A stretch of DNA of 64,000 nt from Dichotomocladium elegans (taxonomy: Eukaryota; Mucoromycota; Mucoromycetes; Mucorales; Lichtheimiaceae): the NCBI GenBank assembly GCA_025716815.1, contig JAIXMN010000012.1, positions 124,001-188,000 on the forward strand, in the 5' to 3' direction. The notes beneath the pieces are model-generated. The model saw nothing but the letters and a program-made list of their open reading frames with translations, did not search any database and was not told the DNA's origin. Made by a program: the position numbers and the translations under genes. Below are positions 14,015-27,965 of this stretch, in pieces; positions within the stretch are counted from its first letter, which is position 1; each line of letters starts with the position of its first letter.

Positions 14015-16420
14015 TTACTCAATCGGAATCGTTCTATAAAGAACATGTCGGCGATCACCTATACAGTCCTCATATCGAAATTGCGAAATATGAATAGATA
14101 CAGGACGAACAGGACCCAAAATGCGGTCTGGTGTCAATGTCGCTATACATGCATCCAACAACCAATGCGGCGCCTCTATTCGTCCTTTAGGACGTTTCAA
14201 TAGAGAAATATGTAACTTAGGCTTCCGTCTACAGGGTCTTCGCATGTCGACTGCATCGAGGATTATGTCTATTATTACCAAATCGAAGCAATGATATTAG
14301 TTTCTCGATACTCTATTGCACGAGTCATCACCTACCGCGTATCATGTGCAGATTGCTCTGAGGGTCAGGCGCAAGTCCCATAATCCCTAACCAATAGCGC
14401 ATCAATCTCGGAATTATATACTTTCTTTTAGATATCTTACATCTGGAAGAATCGGCATTTAAAAACGCAAATTGCGTTATGGGTGTGGGTGACGCAAGGG
14501 CGCGAATCATCGGGAGAACAGCCTGGATCCTATTGCAGATATCACGCATCTCATAGTGAGTTACATACTGCATTTGTAAGACGGTAAAATGGAGCTCATC
14601 TTCGGCCGTGACCTCTGCCGCGTTAGTAACCAATTTGGACAACGATGATAAATCTGCTCTGATAGAAGGCCCTGCGACCATAACAATGATATACGGGCCA
14701 GATAACGTTTGTTTTCTCAAGATCTGGTTTTAAATAACATTTGAATACAGAACGAGAGGATTAGCCATAGCTCGGCGGTGACAAAAGAAGAATACTCACA
14801 ATCGTGTCCAGGAAGTTTCGCACAAGTTTAACATTCATGGGATGCCCTTTCAGTTGGAATCCTTTATACCTTTCTATGGGAGTAATCTCGACATGTGCCA
14901 ACTGCTGAATATGGCGGATACATTGCCCTCGATTACCTAATCACGACAGTAAACGTATTGTTCATCGGAGTTTTCCACGGGAACTCGAAACTTTCCCAGA
15001 TGGTCTATAAGTCCATGCTTTAGCCAGCAAAGTTGCCTCTACCTACTGCATCCATGATGGGCAATGGAACAGTCATATTGATGCACTACTCTGAAGTGCG
15101 GAGGCTTTCAGTAGGGTGAAGCCGAGGCAAATGAAAGCATGGAGCTTTAGAATGCCAGACTGGGCAAGGCCTGCGAGAGAGAGAGAGATTCTTCTATAGG
15201 TTCGTTCACTCACTTTGAAGAAGCGTAAACACACGTTCGAGTTCTTTTGAGCGCGCTGTAAAAGTTGTCTTGTCTTCATCGTCACTGTGGAAAAAAAAAG
15301 AATTGTAAAATCCGAAAAAGTTTGTATATTAAATACCGAAAATTCCTACAGTGCGTCGTCGCTTTCAGCTCCATTGAGCATCTCCCAAGGTAGGTCATTC
15401 AACTCGTTGGGCGGCCTGCCTACTTCAGGCAACCTTCCCGCACCGGCTCGTCTAGAAGAAGTTACAAGATGATGAGTGCAACGAACGCGAGACCCTGGTT
15501 GTGATATTTGTAACCTCTGAATGTGGACTGTGTCCTCATGCTCGGGAAGCATATACGAATAATGGGAGGCGATGCTTGGGTTGGATGGTGGACGCGCAGC
15601 AAGATGTGGTAAAACCATCCGGTCAGCTGCTGATCCCGCCAGAGGACGCGTAACGGAGTTCGTTGTCTCCACCGAAACGTCTATGCAGTTTAATGTAGAT
15701 TTGTTTTTCTCATAAACGCAGGACGGCCCAACTGCCCCGGTTGCATCTGGACAAACGGAAGTAACCTCTGGGGCCATTCCTTGTGGGCGAAGGGCGGCTG
15801 GTGTCAGCCATTTCTGAGTACTTTCAATAAGGGAAGCTAAGAAGTCTTCTGAAAACATTAAAAAAATGAAAGAGAGAGCTTCGGACATTGGTATGGGGGG
15901 GGGTAGTTTAAATGGGACACCATCAGGTGATCCCGCCACCCGCGTATTTTCATGTTCAGAGACGGCAGTCAATAATGTACTTGTATCGCATCGAGAAAAT
16001 ATAGCGTTTAACTCTTCATAGCAATACTTTCAAAAACTGATAATCGATTTGTTGGTGTATACTCACACGCATAAAGAAAAACATCCCAGATACAATATTG
16101 ACAAACGTGAAGTTGGGGAAAATGGAATCGACGAGGCTTGTCTAGTTAGAGAGACTAACCATGGAGGGGTTGGAGTGTGTTTCCCGGAGAACGTCTTATG
16201 TAGCTCTCAATAAAGGGAGGAGCAGCCGTTCAAGTGCATCAGCTGCGGTAAGAAGATGCCTGGTCTGATCGCTGCTATCATCCACGGTCGAGCCTTCCAA
16301 AAGGAGTAAAAGTCACGCGTTATCGGATTCATTTCCCGCTTCGGAATGGAGCCCGACAGTGATATACACCGTTTTCAAATGTCAGGTTCTAGCAGTTCTG
16401 GAAGTCGCAGGATGCTTTTA
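14015..16420 (-). pseudogene. Unrecognised spliced gene, structure incomplete, possibly decayed
   Basis: Several protein-like exons chain well on this strand. 14723-14336 joins 14250-14015 through a GTAGGT...CAG intron. 15285 onward (DDEDKTTFTARSKELERVF) joins an upstream Ser/Pro-rich exon ending near 15349. Further upstream, coherent reading at about 16130-16400 is broken by two stops, and a stop and a frame change near 14945-15035 have no clear splice solution. The C-terminal part holds two H-x-T/S sites (LHFTVL and KLHISLL, roughly 100 residues apart), a spacing that recalls 2H phosphoesterases; this is a weak hint only. I do not recognise the family. It could be an intact gene with unusual introns, or a pseudogene. 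Confidence 0.4.
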
Positions 16421-17472
16421 TTCGAAGCTAATACCTTCTGACCCTCGGAGATGGATCAGTCGTTCCCGTAATTGATAAATCATGGAAGGGATGTCAGAAA
16501 GGATAGTGGACCATTTGCTGTGGCCGCCTTCGGGCAAGGGCCATTCCTCCTTTTTTCACCGAGGAGAGGTTACTTCCGGCGTTGCCTGTCCTTGCTACAG
16601 GTGCTGCTCCTGGCACTGCTCCTGGAACACTACCATCTGTCCGCCGTGGTTATCGCCATGTTCCCATCTGGGTACGTCTGGTGAGCCGAGTTGGTTAAGT
16701 CAAAGTGTGAAGGGGATGGGTTGACGAAATCCTTTTGCCTGTTGATACGACAATTTATTTTGGAACAGATTATTACTATGGTGCTATGGGTTTGTGGACA
16801 ATGTACAGCATAGTTCAAATATGACGAAGTAAAGGATGGATATGACGAAAGGAGGCTTCGTAGAAACTCCATGGATGTCGATAAGATGATATGCAACTTG
16901 CTTCAACAGTGAGCGGTAGCTTTAAAAAATGTGAGGCTGTACACTTGAGGTTAAAGGATGCAAGGCAGAAAAGGTGCCACCCTAGGAATAATTCAAGTTC
17001 TCTTTTCGGCGCAACCACTTCCAAGCTGCAGTTAACAGAGCAGTACGTCGGGTCCTCAAAAATCAAGAACCCTTTAGTATCTGAATTGGCAACTATCGAA
17101 AAGGATGATGAACCTGGACGGTAAGAGGAAGTGTGCTTTCATGGCGTTGTTGATGGTCAGTCCTGAAAACGTGAAGTTACCTCGCAGGTGAAGCCAGTGA
17201 TCAGCAGACCTTTTCATTGAGTTTTCACTTTCGGAGAGAAAATGCATTAAATGCGCCAAGAAAACGAAATTTGAACTTTCCGAGCTTATTTGGATGAATA
17301 AAAGGATTGTTTTTCAGATTGTCAACAATGCCTGATCATTACGTAAAGTATCAAATGATGAGCCCTTAATCGTGTAAAATCCAGGAATTAAGAGAGAGCG
17401 GTTGGATTAGAATAGTTCAGTCAAACGGAACTCAAGCTTCTTACGCATTCGAGCGATGAAGTCCAACTGAAC
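16421..17472. other. Intergenic, nothing recognised
   Basis: Upstream flank of the FHA gene. The short overlapping ORFs on both strands have no domain-like content. Confidence 0.5.
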
Positions 17473-18615
17473 ATGCCGCCGGTTCCAGCTGAATCTGCGC
17501 CATTATATCCTAAGCTTGTTAGCGCTAATTGGGAGTGCTATATTACTGCAGACCGTGTGGTTCTCGGACGTAGCCCCAACCCGGAAACGGTGCGCAGCAC
17601 GAATAATGCCCATAGCGCTAAATATGGTGCAGTCGATATCGATTTCGGTCCTAACAAACGTGACATATCAAGGAGGCATGCGGAGATCAGGAAGAACAAG
17701 GGTAGATGGGAATTGCAAATACTTGGACGCAACGGTGCCAAGGTGAACCATGTGCTCCGGAGACCATCCAAGTCAAGAAGCGACTCGATCATCCTGACAA
17801 CAGGCTCACTCATTGAAATCGCCGGCATCCGATTCGTATTTGTCTTGCCAACGAAGCAACACATCACAACATCCAGTAGCGGTGGACTCCTACGTGAATT
17901 TGACCAGGATGGCCGTCTGGAGACCATGATCACCGACGTACTGAAGGGTTCGAGTCGTGATACGGAGGCAATGGTCGACGCCATCTTGAGCCAGGCGCCG
18001 AGCTACGATAGGGTATGCGCCTTTTTCTTGAGAGGACCTGTCAGCGAGGAACGATATTAGTTTTCGCGTTTAACTTTTTCTCGGGCTGTGGGTGGTGGTG
18101 TATGGATGTGCATCTTGCTAGGATTCAGTCATCCACGCACTTATTTTGAGTGAAAAATTCCAGCTGGTGGATAATCAATGGTCCTTGCGATGCGACGATC
18201 GAGAAGAGCAGCAACAGCAGCAGCAACAACAGCAAGAACAAACAACCTCGCCAAGAACTCCCCGAAATATAGTGGGCCCCAGCTCATCGCTGGGAGTGAG
18301 CCTAATAGATATGTACACCGCCTGGCTTGATGCTCAGGAGCTAGTCGGAGACGCAGGGACCCCGATATCAACGACGTCAACAATTTCTACTATGAGCAGC
18401 AGCAACAAACGGACAAACAGCGATGGTATAGTTGCCCGTACAGTGAGAGAAAGTGTCAAGCGTCAGCGCTCAGAGTTAGGTAAAGTACTTACTACGTGAG
18501 CGATAGCAAGTTTGCATGACCATCTATAAATACTGAGAACAATGACGTGTTACTAGTCTTTTCGGATCCATGGAGGGATGTGCGGACAATGTATCTGCTG
18601 CCAAATAAGCGTTAA
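17473..18615 (+). CDS. FHA-domain protein, FHL1/forkhead-type FHA but no forkhead seen
   Basis: Phosphothreonine-binding protein of about 304 residues, probably nuclear. Exons 17473-18012, 18164-18479, 18557-18615. The FHA domain spans about residues 12-125: YPKLVSANWECYITADRVVLGR, then DIDFGPNKRDISRRHAEI with the core Arg, Ser and His binding residues, then LGRNGAKVNHV. This form resembles the FHA of fungal FHL1/FKH regulators. What follows is a low-complexity region with a Q9 run (exon 2) and a basic patch (VRESVKRQRS). No forkhead DNA-binding domain can be found before the next gene. The last small exon is less certain: without that splice the protein stops at 18499. The next gene starts only 107 bp downstream on the same strand. 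Confidence 0.75.
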
Positions 18616-18721
18616 TAGTGTGTGTCACCGCAGTGAGTTTGAAAAATACATCGCAACGGGGCATCTCCTCGGGGCCGAGTCCTCATCTCTTTTTCCTTCA
18701 TTGTCATCTTTTTCTTAAACC

Positions 18722-20192
<1,471 letters not shown>

Positions 20193-21490
20193 ATACCCCA
20201 TCTTTCTATTTAGACTGCTTCCCTTCCGTCTATTTTCATAAAACAGCTATAAACAGAGAGATAGCATAAAGCTTTGCTTGTTGGAATTTACTTTTATTGC
20301 GCACAAGGGAACAAAAGTGGTTGTGTATACAGCTACCAGGGCGATACACCCATTTGGCAATGATTTTGACGGTTAGGAGTGCGAGATTGAGAAAGTAAAC
20401 AGCGAACTGTTTTCTCTTTTGTGGATATATTTCCGAGGTGACCCATTGCTTTGCGAAGCTTCATGTTGGGATAAGATGGGAGAATTTAGGTGCTGACGAA
20501 AAAGGTAGTTGGACAAACATGATCGATTTTGCACTGTGTCTCAATGTGTGAAGCTTCCTTCTAGAGACAGTACTTGGGATATCGCTTTGGAAACGTACTC
20601 CAGAGAAGCTAGTCAGCTCGCAACAATTAGCTCGTCCTGGTTGTTTTTTGAGCAAACTAGATGAACTACGTTCAAGCACGTTATTATCCTGATTGTTTCC
20701 CGTTGGACGAATTGTTCGGATTCGTAAAATATGCATATATTTATGAAAATTCGGGTATGACTTGGAAACATCAAAACGGCAGTAATTGCTGATCATATGA
20801 CATTTAATCACGGATATGGAAATTATGTATATCGGATGGCGCTGATCGGATCATATAGGAGGGGTATATGGGTGGTTGGTGCGTGAGGATGGGATGTAAT
20901 TGAACGAATAATAAGGAGCCTTCCTTTTGACTGCAATTCAAGGCCAGCAATTTTACTAACTGGCAAGATTGGCCATAGTCATTCAGTGGTGTTCTCCAGG
21001 AAGCTTCTCTCATAGTGGGCAAGGTAATATATTATTGTGCACTTAGCACAATATTTGTGTATGGTGTAAGAAAGAGTGGTGTCCGCCACCCCCTTAATGA
21101 CGGGCTTCCAGGAAGTTTGGCCGGCTGCTTGGCTGGCTACGGTGGTGCATCCGAGAACGCGTGCGTCCAAATTGAGTCTCAGTAACCTTAGGCCTCGTGC
21201 CTTGCTGCAAAAGTGATTTACAGTTCCACACCTCTCGCTTCTCCTCCTCATCCTCACCTTTTTCTTTTTTACCTCCTGTGCGTTGTAAAGTTGGCGTGTT
21301 CATCTCGAGCTGTCCTCTTCTTTCCTCCTTTTCATCTCCCATTCCCCTCTTCCTCAATCGATCGCTTGTCGTCTACCGCACCGCTCCTTTCGAAACGTCA
21401 TTCAGGGCACACAACCCACCATCCTATTCGATACGCATATAATTCCTTGGCCGCAATTTCATCATTGGCACTAAACGCTCTACAGTCGTC
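20193..21490. other. Intergenic; CT-rich leader of the kelch gene at its right end
   Basis: No gene supported. From about 21230 to 21490 the plus strand is pyrimidine-rich (CTCCTCCTC-like), typical of a fungal promoter/leader. Confidence 0.5.
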
Positions 21491-24400
21491 ATGTCGCTGT
21501 TCTCGAAACTCACAAAGAACAATGACAAATCCATATACCCATGGTCCCAACGAAAAATCAGTGGAGGCAATTCTGTCTTCCCGAGATTCGGCCATGCTAC
21601 CACTCCCATCTCACCGGATCACATTGTTCTCTACGGCGGCAAGCAGCCCTCTGGCCCCGCCAAAAAAGACCTTTTTATTATCGAGACAAGTATGTAATTT
21701 TCTTCCTCCCCTTCCTTTCTCCCTCCTCCTCCCCTTTTCCTTCCTACCCTCCCTTCTTGATTACATTACGCTGTGTCTGGTGAGACATGATACGAGCCTA
21801 TATTATTCATAGATAACGTGTCCATCAGTTCCATCAATGCAACGGGTGACTTGCCTTCCCCTCGGTGTTTCCCCTCTCTTGTCTCGCACAGAGGATTTGC
21901 ATTCCGTAAGTGACCTGGATGGAGATATTATGCGGCTTTCACTCTATCCTAACATCCAACAAAGTGTATGGTGGTGAGCCAATCTTGGCCGATGACAAAT
22001 GGGATCCTCACATGTATATTTTAAACCTTGGCAAGTTGTTTCTCCGTTTTCGAAAAGAAGATCGAATTCTAATTATTTATCTTTTATTAGGTTCAAAACA
22101 ATGGTCCCGAGTTCACATGGACGGCCACCTTCCCGTCGAACGATCAAGACATTCGGCCATCATGGTAGACGGGCTCATGTACGTGTGGGGTGGTCAGCGC
22201 GCAGGGCGGTACCTCAATGATATGTTCGTATTCAATACCAACACATGTGAGTATATTTGATGGTGGAGGAATCTGTGTACGAGAGAATAAGAGAAAGAAG
22301 CATGTAGCTCATGCTCTTGACTTACTTGAAGATTCGAGCAATCCTCAATGGGAATTCGTCATGCCGAATAATGAAGGTCCTTCTGCTCGAGCAGGCCACG
22401 TTTCTGTCACGTTTGACAATAAGCTCTACATGTTCGTATAACAAATTTTTATTGCGTGGTTACACCGACCGAATTAGCTAATTTGGGCGCCGAACAAAAA
22501 AGTTTTGGAGGCACGGACGGAGATCATCTCTACAACGACATCTGGTCGTTCGACTTGCAAACACGGCTTTGGGCACAGGTGCCTGCTGTGGGTTATATTC
22601 CAGTTCCCCGTACCAATTTCTCGTCTGCCCTAGTAGATGGAGTTTTGTACATCTTTGGAGGCTGTGGGCCTGACGGACAGGATCTCGGCGATCTCTGTGC
22701 TTTTCGAATCAAGAGTAAGCGCGCAAAAGAGGAAAAATCAAATTATTTTAACACTTCCCATACGGATAGGCCAACGGTGGTACATGTTTCAGAACATGGG
22801 ACCAGCACCATCTGCGCGGTATGGCCTCTCAATATCCGCAATGAGGGAAAAAATATTCGTACTTGGCGGTGATAATTCGTTGAGGCGACTGGATGACAGT
22901 TCGATGGCATACATATTGGATTGCTGTATGTGGTATTTTTTTTTTGGCATGCGAGCATTGCATTAATTCTATTGTTTTCTAAATAGCCAAGATCAGATAT
23001 CCGCCAGAAACTGCTCCCCAGCCTTCAGCCCCACCACCACCGCCACAGCAGCAGCAGCAGCAGCAGTACCCACAAAACTCTCCGCAACCTCAAACACCTT
23101 CTCCTCAGTTTCAGCAGCAACATCATTTACAACACCAGCAATATCAAGAGCCTCCTGCCAATGCATCTCCTTCAGCGAATTCGTTCTTATCCACTTCTGA
23201 ATCCGAAACGCAAGCTCGCCGCAGTCCTCCTCCTATCCAAAACTCCCAGAGCACGCCCATTCGCCCTCAACCCCCGCAACATCAACCCCAGTACCAGCAA
23301 AGCCATCAACCATATGTGAATAACTACAGCAATGGCCACATAAATAATGATTCATCTGCATCGCACGATCTGGAACCGCCTCAGCTGATTGAGCCTCAGA
23401 TGTCTGTATCTACGCCGATCCCTTCCGGATCAGATCGATTGCAGACGCAGAGAATGCAGGACCAGGTAAGACTCAATAGGTTTCCAGCGCTAAACGATGT
23501 TGAAAGCCACTTACCCGGTATTCGTATCGCAGTACCATCAGCAGCAGCAACAATCGGGAAAGCCCCGACATACTTCGGTAGTTCCTGAGGCTGCCCGACG
23601 ACGAACACGCACTACATCGCCAATGCCGTTCGTAGATGTTGACACAAATACGGATATGCGTCAACAGGGACCAATGTCCCCTTCATCCATCAATTCTAGT
23701 GAAAATGAGAAGTCAGGGTCTCTTCGCGGACTCCCTGACGAGGAGCGCACAGTCAGATCAACCATGCCCCGGAATACCATGCAAGGTATGACACCGCCAC
23801 CGAGACCTTCCCGCGAGGGAGTGAAGCTTGGCAACTCTTATCGCCACACTATGGCTGAACGAGAACAGGTCTTTGATGATCGGCCAAAATCCCATATGCC
23901 ACGTCCTGTGCATGAACCTACACGTGTGCCGTCTCCGTTCACAAACGGCCGATACAATGACCCGCGCGAATCACCGGTGGAGCGGACCATATCCCCGACA
24001 TCTCGTCCTCAGCCTCAGCCTCAGCCTCAGCCTCAGCCTCAGCCTCAGTCCATAAATCAGCCACCGTATCAGGCGAGACAAGAACAGCAAGAATATGCGT
24101 CTGTTGAACCAAAGACGCAGCAGCAGAATGGACCGTTGACGCCTCCCCTAGCTACGTCCCCATCTGGAACGAACCGTCCCAAGTCGGCAGCGCCGGACCC
24201 GATTCAGGACGAAATAGCGGCTTTAACGCGTGAACTGAAAACCCGAGAGATGATTGTGGCCGAGATGCGTAAAAAGGAGCAATGGTGGCGGACAGAGGTG
24301 TCAATCGCGCGCAAGATCCGTGCTTCTCAGGGTGAGGCATTCGATGATGATGATGAAAATGCGCAAGACCTGATGGACTTTGACGAAAATAAGTATCCTG

Positions 24401-25176
24401 AAAAGTACAAGTTATTTGATCAACTTGTATTGGTGAAAGCTGAGCTGCGTCGGGTGAAGCAGTCAATTGTTCATCAAGCCCAACCTATGTCGCAAAAGGT
24501 CGAGCAGGCCGACCGAATGCGCATTGCCGCGCTTCAGGAAGCAGCTTATTTTAAGGCAAAATACCAATCCCTCAAGACGCGCCAGCCAGTTGATCCAGCG
24601 CTGGAGAACGACCGGACGCAGAATCTGGAGAAGCGATTAGCGTCGGCTTTGGCAGAGAACGAGAGCAACAGTCGCTTACTACAGCAGCTCCAGCAGCGCG
24701 CCCAACACGACCACTCGGCACGATTGGCAGCGGAGGAGCGGGCTAAGGAAGCACACGAGAGGGCCCAGGAGGCCCAGGAGGCCCACCAGCGAGCTCTCGA
24801 AGAGCTCGCGAACGTTCATGATCGAGCGATCCAAGCTGAGGCGCAGGCGCGTGAAAGCACACTTAAGGTGGCCGAACTGACCCAGCAACTCGCACAGGCG
24901 CTGGAATCGACCCAGGATGTGTCCGAAGCTCATATCCTCGTGTCTCGTCTGGAAGCAGCAAACCTGAAGGCGCGTAACGAAGTCGCATCGCTCAAGCAGA
25001 AGCTCGCCGAGAGTCAGGATGATATGGCTCGTCTGCGAACGATATTGAGTGAGAGAGAAGAGACATTTAAAGAAACGACGCGCGAGTTGGAAGACGCGGA
25101 AATTCAACTTGGCATGATGCGAGACGCTATGCATCGCATCGAAAATAGTGCACCATCACCGCCGCGTGGCTACTAA
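21491..25176 (+). CDS. Kelch-repeat/coiled-coil cell-polarity protein (Tea1-like)
   Basis: Nine exons: 21491-21689, 21813-21905, 21965-22030, 22091-22246, 22332-22431, 22503-22714, 22770-22925, 22987-23465, 23533-25176; 1034 residues. Residues ~25-325 form a kelch propeller with repeated GG plus spaced Tyr/Trp blades (HIVLYGGK, LMYVWGGQ, LYIFGGTD, VLYIFGGC, IFVLGGDN). A long Pro/Gln/Ser-rich linker with poly-Q and a QP hexamer run follows, then a coiled coil (~713-1025: EAHERAQEAQEAHQRALEEL). Kelch head plus coiled-coil tail matches fission yeast Tea1 (1147 residues), which rides microtubule tips and marks growth zones. A polarity role here is inferred. Intron 3 must use a GC donor (GCAAGT at 22031) to keep the frame. 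Confidence 0.88.
24004..24046 (+). repeat. (CAGCCT)n run coding Gln-Pro repeats
   Basis: About seven tandem CAGCCT hexamers in the linker of the kelch protein, encoding QPQPQP. Confidence 0.8.
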
Positions 25177-25629
25177 TATCTCGTTTCTAACTGTATTTTC
25201 AAAAATAAGCATCCTATACAAGATAGAATAAACGTCGCTAAATGAAGAAACATCGTAGAGATATTCCCGGATATCGGCAAATAGATGCGGTACAATATCT
25301 TCATATGGGCTATGCTGGTAAGCACGATGATGATCCGGGGGAACATCTTGGGGGCGGTTGCAGATTCTGTTAGTGAGGGGGGTTCTCTTGTTGAAGATTG
25401 TGAAGATGACAGAGACCAAGGTTATTATTATTATTTTTTATCTCGAAGGAAGATGCAAACGTATTTTCGTGTACGAGATTAATGTGGTGTTAGAATATAG
25501 AGATGTACAGTGCCCCCCGCACACGCGGGCGTGTGTATGCGTGTGTACGTTGGGTTCGAATATGGCGAATGTTATAAGAAAACAGTGGGAGGAGGGGAGA
25601 CGAGGAAGGACAATAGAGGTCTCCTTTCT
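25177..25629. other. 3' flank between convergent kelch and RPC11 genes
   Basis: No gene seen. It is AT-rich, with a GT-rich stretch near 25515-25550. Confidence 0.5.
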
Positions 25630-26174
25630 TTAGCCTTCGCGCCATTGATGTTGGCAAGTATCGTTGCAGCATTTGTAAAAGATGGACATTGGCTCATCGG
25701 CCGAACGAATTTGAATTTGCATAAAGAATGCGCGTTCATGCTCGCACTTGGGGCAGGTAACTGTGGCGAGAAAGGACGCGCCCGATTAGATCCAGGTGGG
25801 TTACGGCAGTTTGATGTCGAGTTTGCACTTACTCTCGGTGGAATCCACATTCTTCCATGCCTCAGCACCGCCAAGCACATCGTCTACTTCTTTACGTTTC
25901 AATTCCTTCCGAGTTGTGTGCTAAAAGATAAAGGCATAGCGAGATACAAAGTGTGTATGCGTACGTTAGATATGTGAATGCTGAGGTGGGGGGTAGACAA
26001 TCAGTCGGTCTCAACGATCAACTGGCGATCTAGAGTAAAAAAAAAAAAAAATTGAATGGCGTCTTTTACCCGTTGTCTAATCTTGTACGTATAGGGACAC
26101 GTCTGGCAAAAGAAATCTTGGCCATCCTCGTTCTCAATGAGAAGTAAATTAGAGCAAACAGGGCAGAAAAGCAT
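25630..26174 (-). CDS. RPC11: RNA polymerase III subunit RPC11 (C11, TFIIS-like)
   Basis: Small Pol III subunit that gives the enzyme RNA-cleavage activity and helps termination and reinitiation; nuclear. Exons 26174-26070, 25920-25833, 25760-25630 encode 107 residues, matching the family (about 108-110). The N-terminal zinc ribbon starts at once: MLFCPVCSNLLLI, with a second Cys pair in CQTCPY. The conserved middle is DDVLGGAEAWKNVDST. The C-terminal zinc ribbon CPKC...CCNDTC carries the acidic QIRSADE hairpin needed for transcript cleavage. The ATG at 26174 is chosen because homologues begin with this M-L-x-F/C-P segment; an in-frame upstream extension is 16 residues of low-quality sequence. 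It diverges from PTPA. Confidence 0.93.
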
Positions 26175-26796
26175 TTGTTGCGTAGAACAGGAGGGAGAGA
26201 AAAAACCCAGAGGGGGCTTCAAATTTTTTAAAGACGTAAAGGGACAATTTCGAAGAGCTTAGCGCATGCGCGCGCTCTATGGTGTCCCAGTAAAGCGCTT
26301 AGAATTTTTGGTTCTTCTTTATAAATATACTACTCCACGTGCCATTCGCAAAGGAAAGCATCATGAGCTTGTTTACGGATATCTTGTCGCAATCTGTGGT
26401 CCTTCGTCAGCTATTTTGAGCCACCAGCGACATTGATGCAACGGATAGCAACTGCATCGTAGAATTCTTGTCGTCATGGTCCTCCTTTTTCATTAGGCTT
26501 TCGATCACGATCTGCTTGCCTTGCCATTTCTTGAGTTATCGGGAAGGAAATGATGCATAGAAGCGACTTTATCCACAGGCAAATCGCAAGCCGAAATGCC
26601 CACATTCGCAGATAGTGTGCGCACGGACGCCGGAGCAAAAGGTGCCTGACTTCCCCGCGCGGTGCTGAGTGAGTGCTTCGTGGGTGTGTGTGAGAGAGAA
26701 ACGGGTTTCCGCATTTGGGACTAAAGTTCCATGAGTCCACCGTGAAATCCTGCTTTTTCCAAATAAGCCCCTACTTTCTTTTGGGTCATTGTGCAG
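26175..26796. other. Divergent promoter region of RPC11 and PTPA
   Basis: 622 bp between two start codons on opposite strands. A GCGCATGCGCGC palindromic stretch sits near 26262-26276 and a TATA-like TATAAATATA near 26320. No gene. Confidence 0.45.
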
Positions 26797-27965
26797 ATGA
26801 ACGACGTACCTACGACACAACTCCCCACGCTTTTGGCGACCTACACGCCAACGGTACCACGAAAATGCATCCACACACAGGCAGATATCCAGCCTTTTGC
26901 AGACAGCAAAGCCTTCTCGCGCTTGCTGACCTTTTTAATTATCCTCAATGAGAGTGTCAGAAAAAAGAAGATTTCACACCCTTGCCATGAATCCGAGGCA
27001 AGTCCCGAGGCTAATCATTGAAGACAATAAGACTGTACGATGATCATGCTAATGACACGTCGAATGGTTGCTCTTGATTTTAGCAAACAACACGAATCCT
27101 TGCTATGCTCAACACGTTGGACACCTGGCTCGCTGAATTTCCTCCACTCAACAATCCGCAGCGCTTCGGCAACAAGGCCTTCCGAGAATGGCTAGGCAAA
27201 GTGGAGAGATGTGCACAATCGCTTCAGGAAGACGCGTTTTTGCCTGAGCTTCATAAGGCGATCCCGGAGCTGAGCGTATACCTCGTTGGGTCTTTCGGCA
27301 ACGGCACACGTATTGACTACGGGTCTGGCCATGAGCTCAATTTCTTTGCGTGGCTATGTGGGATTGCGATGTTAGATGGGTTCAAGGAGGGGGATTATGA
27401 GGCGATTGTATTCAGGATTTTCGTCCGATATCTGGAGCTTGTGCGAAAGATACAGCGGACGTACAGCCTCGAGCCTGCCGGTAGTCACGGTGTCTGGGGT
27501 TTAGACGACCACCAATTCCTTCCGTATGTGTGGGGAAGTTCCCAACTGATTGGTAAGGTGGCTGAAGGACAAAGCACGTTCAGGAAAAGGGAACCCAACC
27601 TATACGTGTGGGCGTGATGTGCATAGACCATCCGGTTCTGAAACCCAAATCAATCACTCGTCCGGAGATGGTCGAAGCCATGGCTGGAGAATACATGTAT
27701 TTCCGCTGCATCCAGTACATCCACCAGGTCTGTACACTTGCCATCTCAGTGCCCAATGATATTCGCTAAGCAGTCAGCGGCCAATACACAGGTCAAGCGT
27801 GGCCCGTTCCATGAGCACTCTCCTATGCTCTCTGATATCTCTTCGGTCCTGTCTTGGAACAAGATTAACTCAGGCATGATCAAAATGTATGTCGCCGAAG
27901 TCCTCAAGAAGGTCCCTGTGGTCCAGCACTTTTTATTTGGTTTCCTTTTTCCATTTGAACACTGA
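26797..27965 (+). CDS. PP2A phosphatase activator, peptidyl-prolyl isomerase (PTPA/RRD)
   Basis: Activator of serine/threonine phosphatase 2A that works on the catalytic subunit with ATP and has prolyl isomerase activity; cytosol and nucleus. Exons 26797-26997, 27084-27552, 27627-27727, 27792-27965; 314 residues. Family blocks in order: [53 protein letters not shown], and [19 protein letters not shown] near the C-terminus. These line the peptide and ATP pocket. Exon 1 ends at ...HPCHESE, the equivalent of the family's DPCEESE segment, and only a GC donor (GCAAGT, 26998) joins it to exon 2 in frame. Yeast has two such genes (RRD1/RRD2); which one this matches cannot be told. Confidence 0.92.

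Noticed and set aside
15346..15972. Resemblance of EALSFIFLMFSEDFLASLIE to the N-terminal domain of piggyBac transposases
   Set aside because: No downstream DDE motifs or other piggyBac blocks could be found and no TTAA-flanked ends; probably chance.
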